From assembly GCA_036346225.1 (NCBI GenBank), contig JARFIW010000588.1:8003501-8067500 (forward strand): 64,000 nt of DNA. Direction: 5' to 3'. Positions within the stretch are counted from its first letter, which is position 1, and every line of letters starts with the position of its first letter. Positions 35,835 to 49,611 of the stretch are shown here, one piece after another. The notes below the pieces were generated by a model. The model was not told the DNA's origin. It ran no database searches and worked only from the letters and a program-made list of their open reading frames with translations. Made by a program: the position numbers and the translations under genes. Source of the DNA: Platerodrilus igneus (lineage: Eukaryota; Arthropoda; Insecta; Coleoptera; Lycidae).

Positions 35835-38800
35835 TTTTGTGTCCAGTTTATATGAATATATTTTGCTGAATTTTTTCGGTACATTGGACAGTGATTAACT
35901 ACGCTTTAATTCACAGTTGACATGTTTCGATTTATTTTAAAATCTCATCAGAACCCTACAATTACAGATATAAATGAATTACTAATACTATTTTTAATAA
36001 GACTTACATGAATATATCTAGCTGACAAACTAACTTAATGTTAAACAGATTAATTTAAGAATGACAACTAAGAATTGACATCTAAAATTTGATTAGGTAG
36101 GTCTAGTTCTTTGACATTGGTAGCGTCTATCTATACACACACATATGCATTATCACAAACACTTAAACATACATTAATTCAGTAATTGTTTAAAATATTA
36201 TTGTAAATTAAGCTCAACCCTTGAATGTCTATTTTGTTGTTAATGGTGTCGGGAGTTGTTTTTATTTTAATCATTTCTAATATGAGTCTTTTACTATGGT
36301 TTGTTTCTGTTGCTAAAATTTTGATATTATTCAGGTTAAAATTAAAATTGTGGTTGTATTTATAATGATGTGAAGTTAAAGCTGTCGAGTCTTTTTTTGA
36401 AATAGTTCTACAATCTGATTTATGATTTGTTATTCTGGTTTGTAGCCAATTTTTTTGTCTGACCAATGTAAATGGAAACACAATCTTTACATTCAATTTG
36501 GTATACTATGTTTGATCTGTATTGTTTAGAAATAATATCTTTAGTTTTTGAAAATAATTGTTGAGTGGTTTTTGTATTGTATGTTATAATTTTGATGTTT
36601 TCGTTTTGTAATATTCGTTTAAGTGAATGTGTAATTGCTAAATTTGGAAGTTTATAATATTTTATATTAGAGTTAATATTATTGTTAATAGTAGTATTAC
36701 AATTAAAAATTTTGGTTACTAAATTTGAAGGGTAATTGTTTTCATTTAAAATTTTTTTAGCGGTTATGAAGTCTAATTGATGAAATTTAATATTGCTTAA
36801 ATTTATAATTCTGTATTTTAAAGATTTTATTACTGCAATTTTTTGTTTGTATGAGTGGTTTGAATAAAAATTTAGAATTCTATTTGATGATAATGATTTT
36901 TGGTACCATTGTGTATATATTTGACCTGTTTCATCATGTGAAACTAATACATCTAGGAAAGGGAGTTTTTTATTATCTTCTACTTCTATTGTAAATTTTA
37001 ATCTGTTGTTGAATAAGTTAAATGTGTTAATCATATTCACTTAGACTGAAGACTGCAAATGTTATTACAAATTATTTACAAAAACCAAAAAACAAAAAGA
37101 TAGATTTAATTAATAAAGATTTTAATAATGCAAAAAAGTTCCTCAAAGAAAATAATGATATTTTGTTACTAAAATCTGACAAAGGTAATAAATCAGTTAT
37201 TATGTACAAACAAGATTATATTGATAAAATGATAACATTATTTGCAGACAATAATACTTATGTCATACAAAAGTCTGACCCAACTAATAAATTTCAAACA
37301 AAAGGAAATTCTCTATTATCAACAATAAATAAAATGAAAATGATTGATGATGCCACTGTAAAAATATTAAAAAGTCATAATTCTATTCCACCAACTGCAT
37401 ACGGTTTACCGAAAATTCATAAGAGTACTCATGATGTACCTCTTAGACCAGTCATATCATCAATTAACTCACCTTCATATAAAATATCAAAATTTCTAAC
37501 AAACATTTTAAATAAAATTACACCTACTATGCCTTACAACTTAAAAGACTCCTTTGATTTTGTAAATAAAATTAAAACTATAAAAATACCACCTAATTAC
37601 AAACTTGTATCATTAGATGTTACTTCCCTCTTTACCAATGTCTCTAAAGAAATGGTAATTGCCGCAATTAAAAATAATTGGAACTTGATAAGTGAACACA
37701 CTGATATTAGAATAGACTACTTTCTTAAACTAACAGAATTTTGCTTTGATACTAGTTACTTTAGTTTTAATGGAAAATTTTATCTTCAAAAATATGGAAC
37801 AGCAATGGGCTCACCAAGCTCACCCATCTTTGCAAACATGGTAATGAATGAACTCGTAAAAACTGTCATACTTAAACTTTCTTTTCAAGTACCTTTTCTA
37901 TTTATATTTGTTGATGATATCATTACCGCTTGTCCTGATTTAATGGAAACAAATATGATTAACACATTTAACTTATTCAACAACAGATTAAAATTTACAA
38001 TAGAAGTAGAAGATAATAAAAAACTCCCTTTCCTAGATGTATTAGTTTCACATGATGAAACAGGTCAAATATATACACAATGGTACCAAAATCATTATCA
38101 TCAAATAGAATTCTAAATTTTATTCAAACCACTCATACAAACAAAAAATTGCAGTAATAAAATCTTTAAAATACAGAATTATAAATTTAAGCAATATTAA
38201 ATTTCATCAATTAGACTTCATAACCGCTAAAAAAATTTTAACTGAAAACAATTACCCTTCAAATTTAGTAACCAAAATTTTTAATTGTAATACTACTATT
38301 AACAATAATATTAACTCTAATATAAAATATTATAAACTTCCAAATTTAGCAATTACACATTCACTTAAACGAATATTACAAAACGAAAACATCAAAATTA
38401 TAACATACAATACAAAAACCACTCAACAATTATTTTCAAAAACTAAAGATATTATTTCTAAACAATACAGATCAAACATAGTATACCAAATTGAATGTAA
38501 AGATTGTGTTTCCATTTACATTGGTCAGACAAAAAATTGGCTACAAACCAGAATAACAAATCATAAATCAGATTGTAGAACTATTTCAAAAAAAGACTCG
38601 ACAGCTTTAACTTCACATCATTATAAATACAACCACAATTTTAATTTTAACCTGAATAATATCAAAATTTTAGCAACAGAAACAAACCATAGTAAAAGAC
38701 TCATATTAGAAATGATTAAAATAAAAACAACTACCGACACCATTAACAACAAAATAGACATTCAAGGGTTGAGCTTAATTTACAATAATATTTTAAACAA

Positions 38801-39120
38801 TTACTGAATTAATGTATGTTTAAGTGTTTGTGATAATGCATATGCGTGTGTATAGATAGACGCTACCAATGTCAAAGAACTAGACCTACCTAATCAAATT
38901 TTAGATGTCAATTCTTAGTTGTCATTCTTAAATCAATCTGTTTAACATTAAGTTAGTTTGTCAGCTAGATATATTCATGTAAGTCTTATTAAAAATAGTA
39001 TTAGTAATTCATTTATATCTGTAATTGTAGGGTTCTGATGAGATTTTAAAATAAATCGAAACATGTCAACTGTGAATTAAAGCGTAATTAATCACTGTCC
39101 AATGTACCGAAAAAATTCAG

Positions 39121-39172
<52 letters not shown>

Positions 39173-42100
39173 CTCATATTTAGACCAGGGTAGAAAATTA
39201 AATAATCACATTAAGTAATTTTAATCACCGTGTAGAAGCTTTGGGAAAAGGTACGCGTTATTAAAAAACCGTGAAGCATAAAAATTCATTCGTTTCATTA
39301 AAAATAAGGGAGTTAAATTATGTACAAGACGCTTGCTATAAAAAAAAAGGAAGCAGTATTAAAAAGCTCTCCGTTTAATTTAATTATTCCTAGTAAAGAA
39401 ACAAATAGAAATTACGTGCAAAATTTATATTAATTAACTCAATTTTAAGTAACCGGTATTAAACAAAATGTACAGATAATAATTAATATTTGATTAGGAG
39501 TCACTAAAAATTAAAGGGTATTAATTTTAATTGAAGTTAATTGAACCATTAGGAACATATAATACGCATCAAAACTTGTAAAAACCCAATAAAATGCAAA
39601 TCGTAGAAGTGTTATTTAGAAGTATTATGTTTGAACACCTGTGTATTTTAAAAAAAGCTCCTTCTGCGTAAATTTTGCAGATAATTAATGGTTACAGAGA
39701 ATCTTGGAGAAACCGTAGCTTAATAGTTACGGGAAATGCTAAAGGTGGGTTATTTCACAGTCCACATGGACTGAAATAATCGATAATAAAGAATATCAAT
39801 TTGCACCAATAAGAACAGGGTAGATAGAGACAGATAATATGCGCAAGACTGAGACACATATAGTAAAAGGCGTGAGTGGAGCAACGTCACTGGGTTGCGA
39901 TTGGTTGAAAGTAAAAGGCAAACTTGAGAGGTAAAAATAACATTTCTGTATAAAATTTAGTTAGTTATTTCCAGACGTTGCGAGCCGTGTCGAAATTTCT
40001 GAGATTTAATGGGTGCGAGTGCAAATTTCGTAAAAATCGCATGCCGGGCTGCGGAATGGGAACCTAGCATGCGAAATTCTGAAGAATTGTCCGTTTTGGG
40101 GACAAGACCGACAGACAGGCTAACCTCTATATATACCCAGGTTAATATGAACAAGCTCTCTCTTAGATTTTTGATGATTCGATGCTTTAAAAAGCGCTCT
40201 TGGTTTTTCGATTTTGATTGAATAATTTAAACAGTTTGCTCGTATATTTTGGTGATTATTTAATACTTTAAAACAGTTTGCTCTTTACGTACTACGATGA
40301 AAGTAATTTAGTGCACTTAGAAAAGAAGATGCAAGGTAATAAAGTCTAGTATCACTGTACCAATTATTCAAATTTGCAACGACAAATGAATACACAAAAG
40401 TAGGCAGTTTTGGCGTATATTGGTGAAAGAAGTATGAATTTCTTTGCTATTTTTCGGGGGTGTTAATAATTAAATGATTCGTAAACGTGTCTGGATCCAC
40501 AAAACAAGCTTCAGATATACACAAATGAGTTCCGGAAAAGCACTGAAACAACTTTAGATGAATGGTGGTGTAAATTTTAAAGGCGACCAGTAATCCGAGG
40601 ACCGAAACATAACCCAGTTGGATTGGTGTGATTAACAGAGGACGATGTACATTGGGGCCCGAGTGCATTAACCTTCAGGTAACTTATGCTTTGTTGTTGG
40701 ATTTTGATATTTTGGTGTGTGTTGAATAACTTTATAATTGATTTACTTAAAATGGACAGTAGTGAAATTGTACTAACAACAAAATTTTAATTTTAAGGTG
40801 AAATTTGCTTGTTTAAGTAGAAAGGGGTATTTAGTATTTATGTTCTGGATTATGATGAAAATTTGGGTATGTCTTTGAGCTCAATTAGACGAACCTGGTT
40901 AATTAACGTAAAGGGGTGGAAGATGCTCCCTTTGTACTCAGACCCAGGTCTGCATATATTGTTATAGTAATTAGTAGGCATCCTACAAGGACTTTAATTC
41001 TGGATGCACATTAAAATGATAATAAATTTAATCTTGAAATTTTCTGATACTGAAATTTATGCTGAATTTTAATTTTGAAATTTTAATGTATTGTGAATAT
41101 TGATGTAAATAGAGTTAACGTTGGTGTTTGTGATAGGAATGTGTTTTTTTTTTTTTATGATTGAGGATGTAAGTTATCTAGAGGAGCAGCCGAGGCAATT
41201 AACAGAAGAAAGTCAATGGATCAACACAGTTAAGGTAATGAATAGCTTTTGTAGGATTCACAGCATTCTTGACACCCAATTCGTGAGGCTCGATTCTAAT
41301 TAAAAAGGATTCACAGCAATATATTGCTGTGTTCTCGGGAATTTTAAACTTTTAACATCGAGCCAGTGTCATACAATTAATTTTCAAAAAAATTGCTTAT
41401 CCTTTGATTTCTGCTTCAAAAATCTTCAGCAGCTTCCCTGGCTAGCTCAGCTGTGCCTCTTCTCGGATACCTAAATTTACAACCTTTCTTCCTTTACACT
41501 CGCACACCATTCAATAAAATCACCAAATAATACAACAATCATACAATCTTTTATTTACTGCTATTTACAGACAAATTATTCACATGTATAAAAACAGTTT
41601 GGTACACTAATTACAAACTCAAAATGTGATATGTTTTTAAAGTCCTTGATTTTCTACTTATTTGCAAACAAATTTACTGAGATATGAGTAGATGGGCTCC
41701 ACATTACCCTGCATTGACTGTACACTAGAGTATGGTGAGCTCATAATGACCCAGCTTATTTTGCATATGCCTTTTACCTTGCATAGATTAATACAAAATT
41801 GATAGACCCGTTTACCCTTTACAATCTAATTTATATTCAGAATAAAATTTAGTAAGTTTTAAGTACACCCCTTTTCAATATTTAAACCCCAATAAATTGT
41901 CCAGTACATGTATCTTTTCCAATAAGTTTATATAACCATAAATAAACCCCAAAATTCACTCACACAGCACCAAAATTTCACAAAAGTTTATCAGACAACA
42001 GAAATTTGAAATAAACTAACCTGGAGAATGCTTCAGGCTTCCATTCCTCCGACGACGATCACCAGAACACCTTGGTTTCGTGACCATGCGCTGTGATACA

Positions 42101-43381
42101 CAACAGATTCACAGACGATACCCTATTTGCGAGCCAAGCGCCTCGTTTCAAAGAACCATTCCATAACAGCATACAATCCTGGTTGTTTGTGGTGCTTACC
42201 GCACGTATATTCTGCTTCCATTTACTGATTTTTAGCTTAGTATTGTAGTAGCAGACCTCTATTAATTTAATATACACTACACGTATTTCGCGTTAATAAA
42301 TAGAAGGCCACTACTAATAATTTACACGTGCTAGCACTATATTTGCTGTATTATTAACATATCTAATACTCATATAACAAAAACTCTATTATAATGTTGG
42401 TCTATTGTGTAGTAAAGTAGTATAAAAGCGACGAGAAGACAAAGAGACTCTTAATAATTTCCGTTCAGTATTTATATTAGTTCAAAATGCAACCCCCGGA
42501 CACAATTCACGTGACAAGCTTATTTTCTAATTTAGATTCTACAAGTTTTGATACAACCGTGTTGAAAATTCCTGAAATTTACTCTGTCTACGTGCTGTAC
42601 GTATCCGAAATCGCTCCCACCTGTCGCGTTTGTCTACATTTGTAAAACTGTCGGTTCTTAACCAATGATAATATTCTCTGTCGTCATAGAACTCCGCATG
42701 TACTATCTTTATCTCTGTCTGATGCATGTCTGCTGTCGCGTTCAAAACCCCACTTGAGTTATAGAAAATCGATATTGCTGACAGCTCATCTCCACTCCAA
42801 GTGTATCAGTACGTGCGTTTTAAATATCAACGCTTTTATCCCTATCTCTATCTGTAGTATATAACCCATCGTGCATTTCCCTTGCTCTTTAAGAACTTTG
42901 TTAGCTTGTTATTCAAACCAAACTGACGGTTGAAAGTATTTTCTATGAAGTTCTGTCTTAATATGCTCATAATTTCGACGAATGTAACCTTTTTTAAAAA
43001 CGCAGGTGTTTGTTTATTATCGACCGTTTACCACAACAATTATTAGATTTTATATTTTGTTGTGTCCGATACAACTGACGTTTGTTTGTTACACCGAACT
43101 TTTGCTTTGGAATTATTGATTTTCTTCCCTAGTGGGTTTTCTTATGCTTTTACGTGTTGAATTAAAATAAATTAAAATTAATTATGCATATTCTATTTGT
43201 TTTAAAACTGTTTTTCTTTATGTGCTTTTAACCTTTCAATTATTAATTATAAAAATATGCCAATACTTGTCTGTTCTGCCTAAATGAATTAAATAAATTT
43301 TGCTCGTAAATAATTTGTTCTTTTCTCTATACAGGGTGGTTGAAATTTTATTGTTTACCCCAAATTTAACCCTTTGAATCC

Positions 43382-43422
<41 letters not shown>

Positions 43423-46400
43423 TACGTGAAAAATTATATACCTATATATCAACATGGTCTAATAAAAGCAGTTAGATAAGAACATTACTATTACACTGTA
43501 ACACTTTTTATTTATAGAATATGCGTTTCGAGATCTTGCCCCAAAAGAAGAGATTGAGCAACAATTCGGGCATCACGATGCGAGCACCATTGTAACGATT
43601 CTAAATTTTTAATTATAATAATGAACACATTAAAATAATAATGCACATGAGATGCGGTAATTCAGAACTACAAAGGGACTTTTATGCATACGAAATGGAA
43701 AGATAAAAAACTGCTGTGCCGACAGTTAACTTGACCATTACCCCAAGGGAGAGTTTGAGCTAGGTTGGGGTGAAATATTCTTTGCAAAACTCAGAACAAA
43801 ATAAATTGAGATTGAATGCTACTGCATCTAGCAAGTATTAAAAAATTATAATTTTAGGGGCGAAACTTAGTCATTTATGGGAAATGGGGTTGTGAAATAA
43901 ATGTTGTGAGATTCGATGAAAATAACTCGCCCCAAAACCACCGGCCGCTGGCTACAATCCTTAAATTGGTTGGGCCCGGTTTCTAGATGGCTGCTTGCGG
44001 TGAAAAAAGCGGACGGTTACAGACTGATTTCATAGTACGCGACACGTGAGCTCAAGGATGATTGTAGGCTCACAGATGCTTCAACATCAACACAGCTAAT
44101 AGACTCGAGGGTACATTTTGGATATAGGGTGTTTGCTCGCTTGAAGGTATTTTGTTGACTCTAAAGAATTTGCTGGCTTGTAGGGATTTTGTTGACTCGT
44201 AGGAATTTGCATATCAATGACTCCCCATTCTGCTTGACTCGAAGATGATGAAGTCGGCAGATTGAGAAAACGACTTACAAAGACAATTCAATCAGGAGAA
44301 CAATGCAGAACAATGGTTTAATGTCCACGCGGTGTGTATATGGAACAAGTTGAAAACCTTGAAGTGTATTGTGAAGAAACAATAGGATGTTTACATAGAC
44401 TTTGTAAGATTAGATTGCTATTTACAACTTTCCAAACCAAGTATCAAAACACCTGACTCGTTTTCCAGGATTGTGGGTTCAAAATGTTGAACTTAGCCTT
44501 ACAATTTAACCAGACTAGGAAATAATAGATCGCTTGTGGTTTTCCATATGGGACCAAGGACTATTAAGAATTTGGAAATCCTTCTAAATTTGTAAATAAA
44601 TATACTTGGTGAATTGTTTAGTTTTTTGTCTCCATTGCCTTGCTATTATTTTTACTGAAGTTTAATATACCTAATGTCTCAACTCCAATCGTTAGAACTT
44701 ATCATTATCCTACTCCACGTACGAATCTTCTATTAAAATCACCAATGTATATAGCAACCAATAATTATAATCAAATAAGCGATATTAGAAAAACCTAATG
44801 ACAAAAAAAAATAATTGTACTTAAATCCGATAATTATTATTAGCAACTACAGATATTGGTTTTGCAATACTCCCAACTAATGTTAATTGTGCAAAAGGAT
44901 TTACCGAAAAACTATTAATTCAACAATGTCTAAGTGTTGGGGGATCCTTGGTAGCCACAGCCCGCTTAACCCCCTTCATATTTATATTTATACATTACAT
45001 TTCCAACAGGTATATATCCCAATTTTAGGAAAGAATAACTTAAAGAAAAACTTAAAAAAAAATTATTCAAAAAAAATTAATTAGCAGTACTTGAGCTGTT
45101 TACAATATTCAGAATACTTTTCAATGAGTCTATATTTATATGACATTGGCCGTTCATTTTACATTTCCAATGCTCCACCCGAAGGTACTACATTGGCCAG
45201 GAGGCGAGTTTTTTGTTGCCTGGAAATTTAGAATTTTGCCGAACCCTTGCCGTTCCAGGCAAGGTAGGGATCTTTAACGTGCGTGACAACACTCACACAA
45301 GACCCCATTTAACCTCTCATCCGAGCGAGGCGTAATTTTTGTGAAAAATGCTCACCTGCCATTTTCAAGCAGTCGGCCGTGTCGGGATTTGAACCCGGGA
45401 CCTTGGGATCCGTAGTCTTACGCTTACTACATTGATCCACGGCGACGCCTTATATGACATTGGCCACTTACACAGTTGTAGCTTGAGCATATCACATATA
45501 AGGCAAATTACTTCTGGCAGTAAGCAAAGAGAACAAACTTGTATGACTTGACTCAGAACGTGGAACCAAAAATTTCATACAGGCAAGTTGTTATAACCCC
45601 GTCGCCGCGTGTTTAGCGCCACTACTACAGTTGGCAACACTGATACGCTCCACGTTCACAATATTGCGCAATAATAATATTACGACAATTACGTGTCAAT
45701 TGTATCACATACCAAATACGTTTACATTGATACAATTGGAACTCAAAAAGATAAATAAAGCGGAGAACTCACATAAAGGGTTTTTTGCAGTCCAATCTCA
45801 GGGTATCTCGTTTGGGTGTTGTTTAGTGTGGGTTACGTCATGCCCTCGTTGAAACCAAAATTCCTCCCTCTTCTTCGTTCGTAGTCAGGCCGAAGGAACA
45901 ATCAGGTAAGGAACGATAAGGCAAGATAAGGAAAAACCTACATTCTAAAAGAGAAAAGACAAAAGAACGACGCAGGCAAATGTGACCATTCGACGTCTCG
46001 TTGGCTAATAATAATCTGTCATGTACAAACCGTGCACTTACCCATCACTCCACGTCTGCGCATTCCTTTTCGCCGACGCAACTGTCCGAAAGGACGGAAA
46101 TGAACAAGTCTATTTTAAAATAGTGGCGGGAATTCGCTCATATATTTATACTTAATTTAAATATGATACATGGCAGATTTTCGGCATGTAACAAAGTAAC
46201 TCGGCAAAGTCTATATAATTATGGAGTAATTGGTATAAGAAAGTCAGGCACTTACAAAAAGGAGACCATACAATAAATATTGATGCTTTGAAATCAATTT
46301 ACTAGGCACTGGTCAGGTCAAAACTTGAGTATTGCAGTATTGTATGGTCTCCTTTTTGTAAGTGCCACAAAATCTTAATTGAGTCGGTTCAAAGAAAATT

Positions 46401-49385
46401 TCTGAAGTTCTTATATCTGAGAATTGAGGGTGTTTACCCAGAGCAGTTTCTTGCAATTTCTTATGATGAACCCGAGGGTTTTGAATGATTTTGTTACAAC
46501 GCTGTTGATGTGAGGAGTAAACAAAAGTGAAGAATCAAAAAGAACACAAAGGACTCTAGTCATATTGCGCCTTAATAAGATATGTGTCCCCACATTATAC
46601 GTGTATAGTGCTAGTTTCAGTTTTCTTGTATAAGTAACGACATGGCACTTATTAGAATTAAGGTTGAGCAAATTTCGCTGGCACCACTCAGCCAAATGAT
46701 CAATCTGAAGTTGTAAATGTTGACAGTCAAGTAACTCCTTTATTGGAAAAAACAATTTTAGATCATCAGTGTACAACAGCTTGCCACAGGTGATACTCTC
46801 GTGATGTCATTAAAGAAAATAAAAAATAAGAGAGGATCCAAATTGGAGCCTTGTGGTACACCTGAGGTAGGGCTAAAAGGTGCAGACTTAAAACCCTTAT
46901 ACGAAACAAATTGAATGCGGTCTATTAAATAAGAGACAAAGAACATAAGTAAGGGTGAACTGAGACCAATTGCACCCAGTTTGTGTAACAAAATATCATG
47001 GTTAATATGATCGAAAGCTTTAGCTAGATCTGTATAAACAACATCCACTTGTCCATTATCATCCAATATCTCTGAGATGACTTGTGTCAAATGAACAAGG
47101 TTAGATGGATCTCTTGGAGAAAAATCCATGTTGGTATGGAGAAATGGTGTGTTCAACAGCAGAGTACATGTGATTGAAGATAGCCATCTCAAAAACTTTA
47201 GCAAAGTTTGACAAGATGGATATTGGACGGTAGTTTATAATGTTACTAGGATCACCCTCCTTTAAAACTGGACAGATTAAAGATGTTTTCCACATTCTAG
47301 GAAAATTAAAAGTTTTGAGTGATAAAGTGTAGATTATAGACATTGGATATGCCAACACACTAGCACAGTCTTTAATTAAAAAAGAAGGAATACGATCAAT
47401 ACCAGATGTATGTTTATTTTTTAATTTCCTCATACACGATTCCATCTCAGTAATAGTAATTTTTCTAATATGCAAGTGAGAGCAAGATGCACTTGAACTA
47501 TTCCTTGTAAAAGGAACCGTTCGTGGCACATAAACGGCACTAAAGTAGTTTCTGAAAGCATCAACAATTGAGTTAGGGGTTTCATAAAACTGATTATTGT
47601 AGAAGATTTTGGCAGGTATACGAGTTCTGTTTTGTGTAGAGCGAACAAAGGACCAAAAAGCTTTTGGATTATTCCTAAGCTTATTCTCCATTTGATGTTC
47701 ATAATCATTATAAGACTTAAATATTAGAGCTTTAGATAAAGCTCACACCCTCCTAAATTCAGGAGTGATGATCCAACCTCAAGCACTTATATTTACGAAA
47801 TGACTTGTTCTTGGTGAAATAGGGCATATAATTAGGAAACAACAGAAGGGAAACCGAGCCATAGAATTTCAGGGAACGGTGTAGGCTAGTTCAAAATAGA
47901 AATAAGTTAAGGTACGCGTCCAACCACCAGTTCAAGACGGAAAACCTAATGACGAAAAAAATAAGTGCACTTAAATCTGATGATTATTATAAACAACTAC
48001 AGGTGTTGGGTATTAAATATTTTCAACATCTAGCAAGAAAGAGTAGCGGCTATGCTTGAAGACAACAAACAAGAAACAAGGAAAAAATCGTTGCGGCACA
48101 GCACAGTACGTTTATGAAATAGGGGCAGTGGGAGAAGCAGACAAAAACGGTACAAGCCTTCTGGAATGTTGTGTTTCAGTTGTATGAGGATGATAGCATG
48201 GACAGACAAAGTTAAAAACAAAGAGTTTATAGAAATAGTAGGGGAATAAAGATATCTGTGGAAAACAAAAAAAAAACAGAAGATATAGAAGAGCAGAATA
48301 CGCTCTAAGGCATTTTCAACGACTAGTGTGGAATATATTACAAGCAGAGTTGTAAAAAAGAGGTAGAGGTAGACTTAAATCAGACTATTGCACGCAGATT
48401 GTGAAAGATGCAGACTATGGAAATTTCATGGAAATGTGTAGGTTAGCACAGAATAAAGTTATTAGTGCTGAAAGTTCATAAACACCATTAAACTTTCTCC
48501 AAACAATAATATAAAGCTGCCCAATTTTAATGTTGCTAAAAATTCTTTTAGTTGTAATGTACTTTATGAAACTCAATGACAAGAATCCTTAATAAAACCG
48601 ATATCACTTGCCATGAATTGTGTGCGGTGGTAGAATTATTAGTTTTTAGTTTAAAGTAAATAATGTAACATCGTTTGTGGGTTCTTATGTAACACTATAT
48701 AAATGATAGCCGAATGTCAATAGTCCAATTTAAAAAAAAATCATACCTTGTATAACAATTCTTTGCTATCCAAATTATGTATTCGTAAATGTCTATCCAG
48801 ACTAGTGCTGAAAACATATGGAACAACAGGATCACATACTATACTTGTAATGCCGCCTGTAAACGATTTGTATGTTCTAACACATTTGGCAGGCGATCTT
48901 AGATCTATCAACTGTATATATCCTTTAGTAGTACCAACAACGCATTGCCTAAAAAATATCATTTTAAAAAAAACTTTCACTGCAAGTTAACATTTAGAGA
49001 GTACTGTATCATACATATTTCTTAACATTACTAGGAGCTTTAACAAATTTATGTTTGGTTAGGAAAGACAGGTACGTTCATAAAATTTGTATTAATGTAT
49101 ATTGAATTACATTATTGCTACCCCTTACTAAAGGCCGGTTTTAGAAATTTGCAACCCTTAGGAAAATATGTTTTGGCCACCCATCAATTTCGCTTTGAAA
49201 TTCAATAACCTGCAAGTAAATCCTTAATAGGGCCAATACATAGTGAACACCCTTCCTCTAGAACCCACGCAACGACCCGATTACCAGTCTCGCCACCAGG
49301 ACAATGGAAACTGGGACGCTTCCACATGGCTGCAACAGCTCAATGAATCAGGATAATATAACAAATACATAACATTATTAACTAA

Positions 49386-49424
<39 letters not shown>

Positions 49425-49560
49425 TTATAATTAGTTTTTTACACAAGGTAAGTTGATAAATACTTACGTATTGAAATGAATAAGATGAAATAATAACTTA
49501 GACTTTTTGAAATGATCATTTGGGCTTTGCTTAAAAGTCTAAGTTATTATTTCATCTATA

Positions 49561-49611
<51 letters not shown>

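Larger units (their letters stand above)
35860..39121 (+). mobile_element. Penelope-like element with 1.2-kb inverted arms
   Basis: A + strand copy (37038-39121, 5'-truncated) is joined head-on to a minus-strand 3' portion (37036-35860) of nearly identical sequence, so the arms 35860-37036 and 37952-39121 form an inverted repeat around a unique core of about 0.9 kb. The reading frame has Penelope-type RT and a C-terminal GIY-YIG endonuclease. Penelope-like elements are known to integrate as such tandem or inverted partial copies. TA microsatellites flank both sides (35784-35832 and 39123-39166). Each arm ends in an identical hammerhead motif. The location is WDR74 intron 4. Confidence 0.87.

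Noticed and set aside
45385..45449. tRNA gene on the minus strand
   Set aside because: Boxes A and B are present, but the sequence runs on into a conserved SINE body with target duplications, and no clean cloverleaf with anticodon stem could be drawn.
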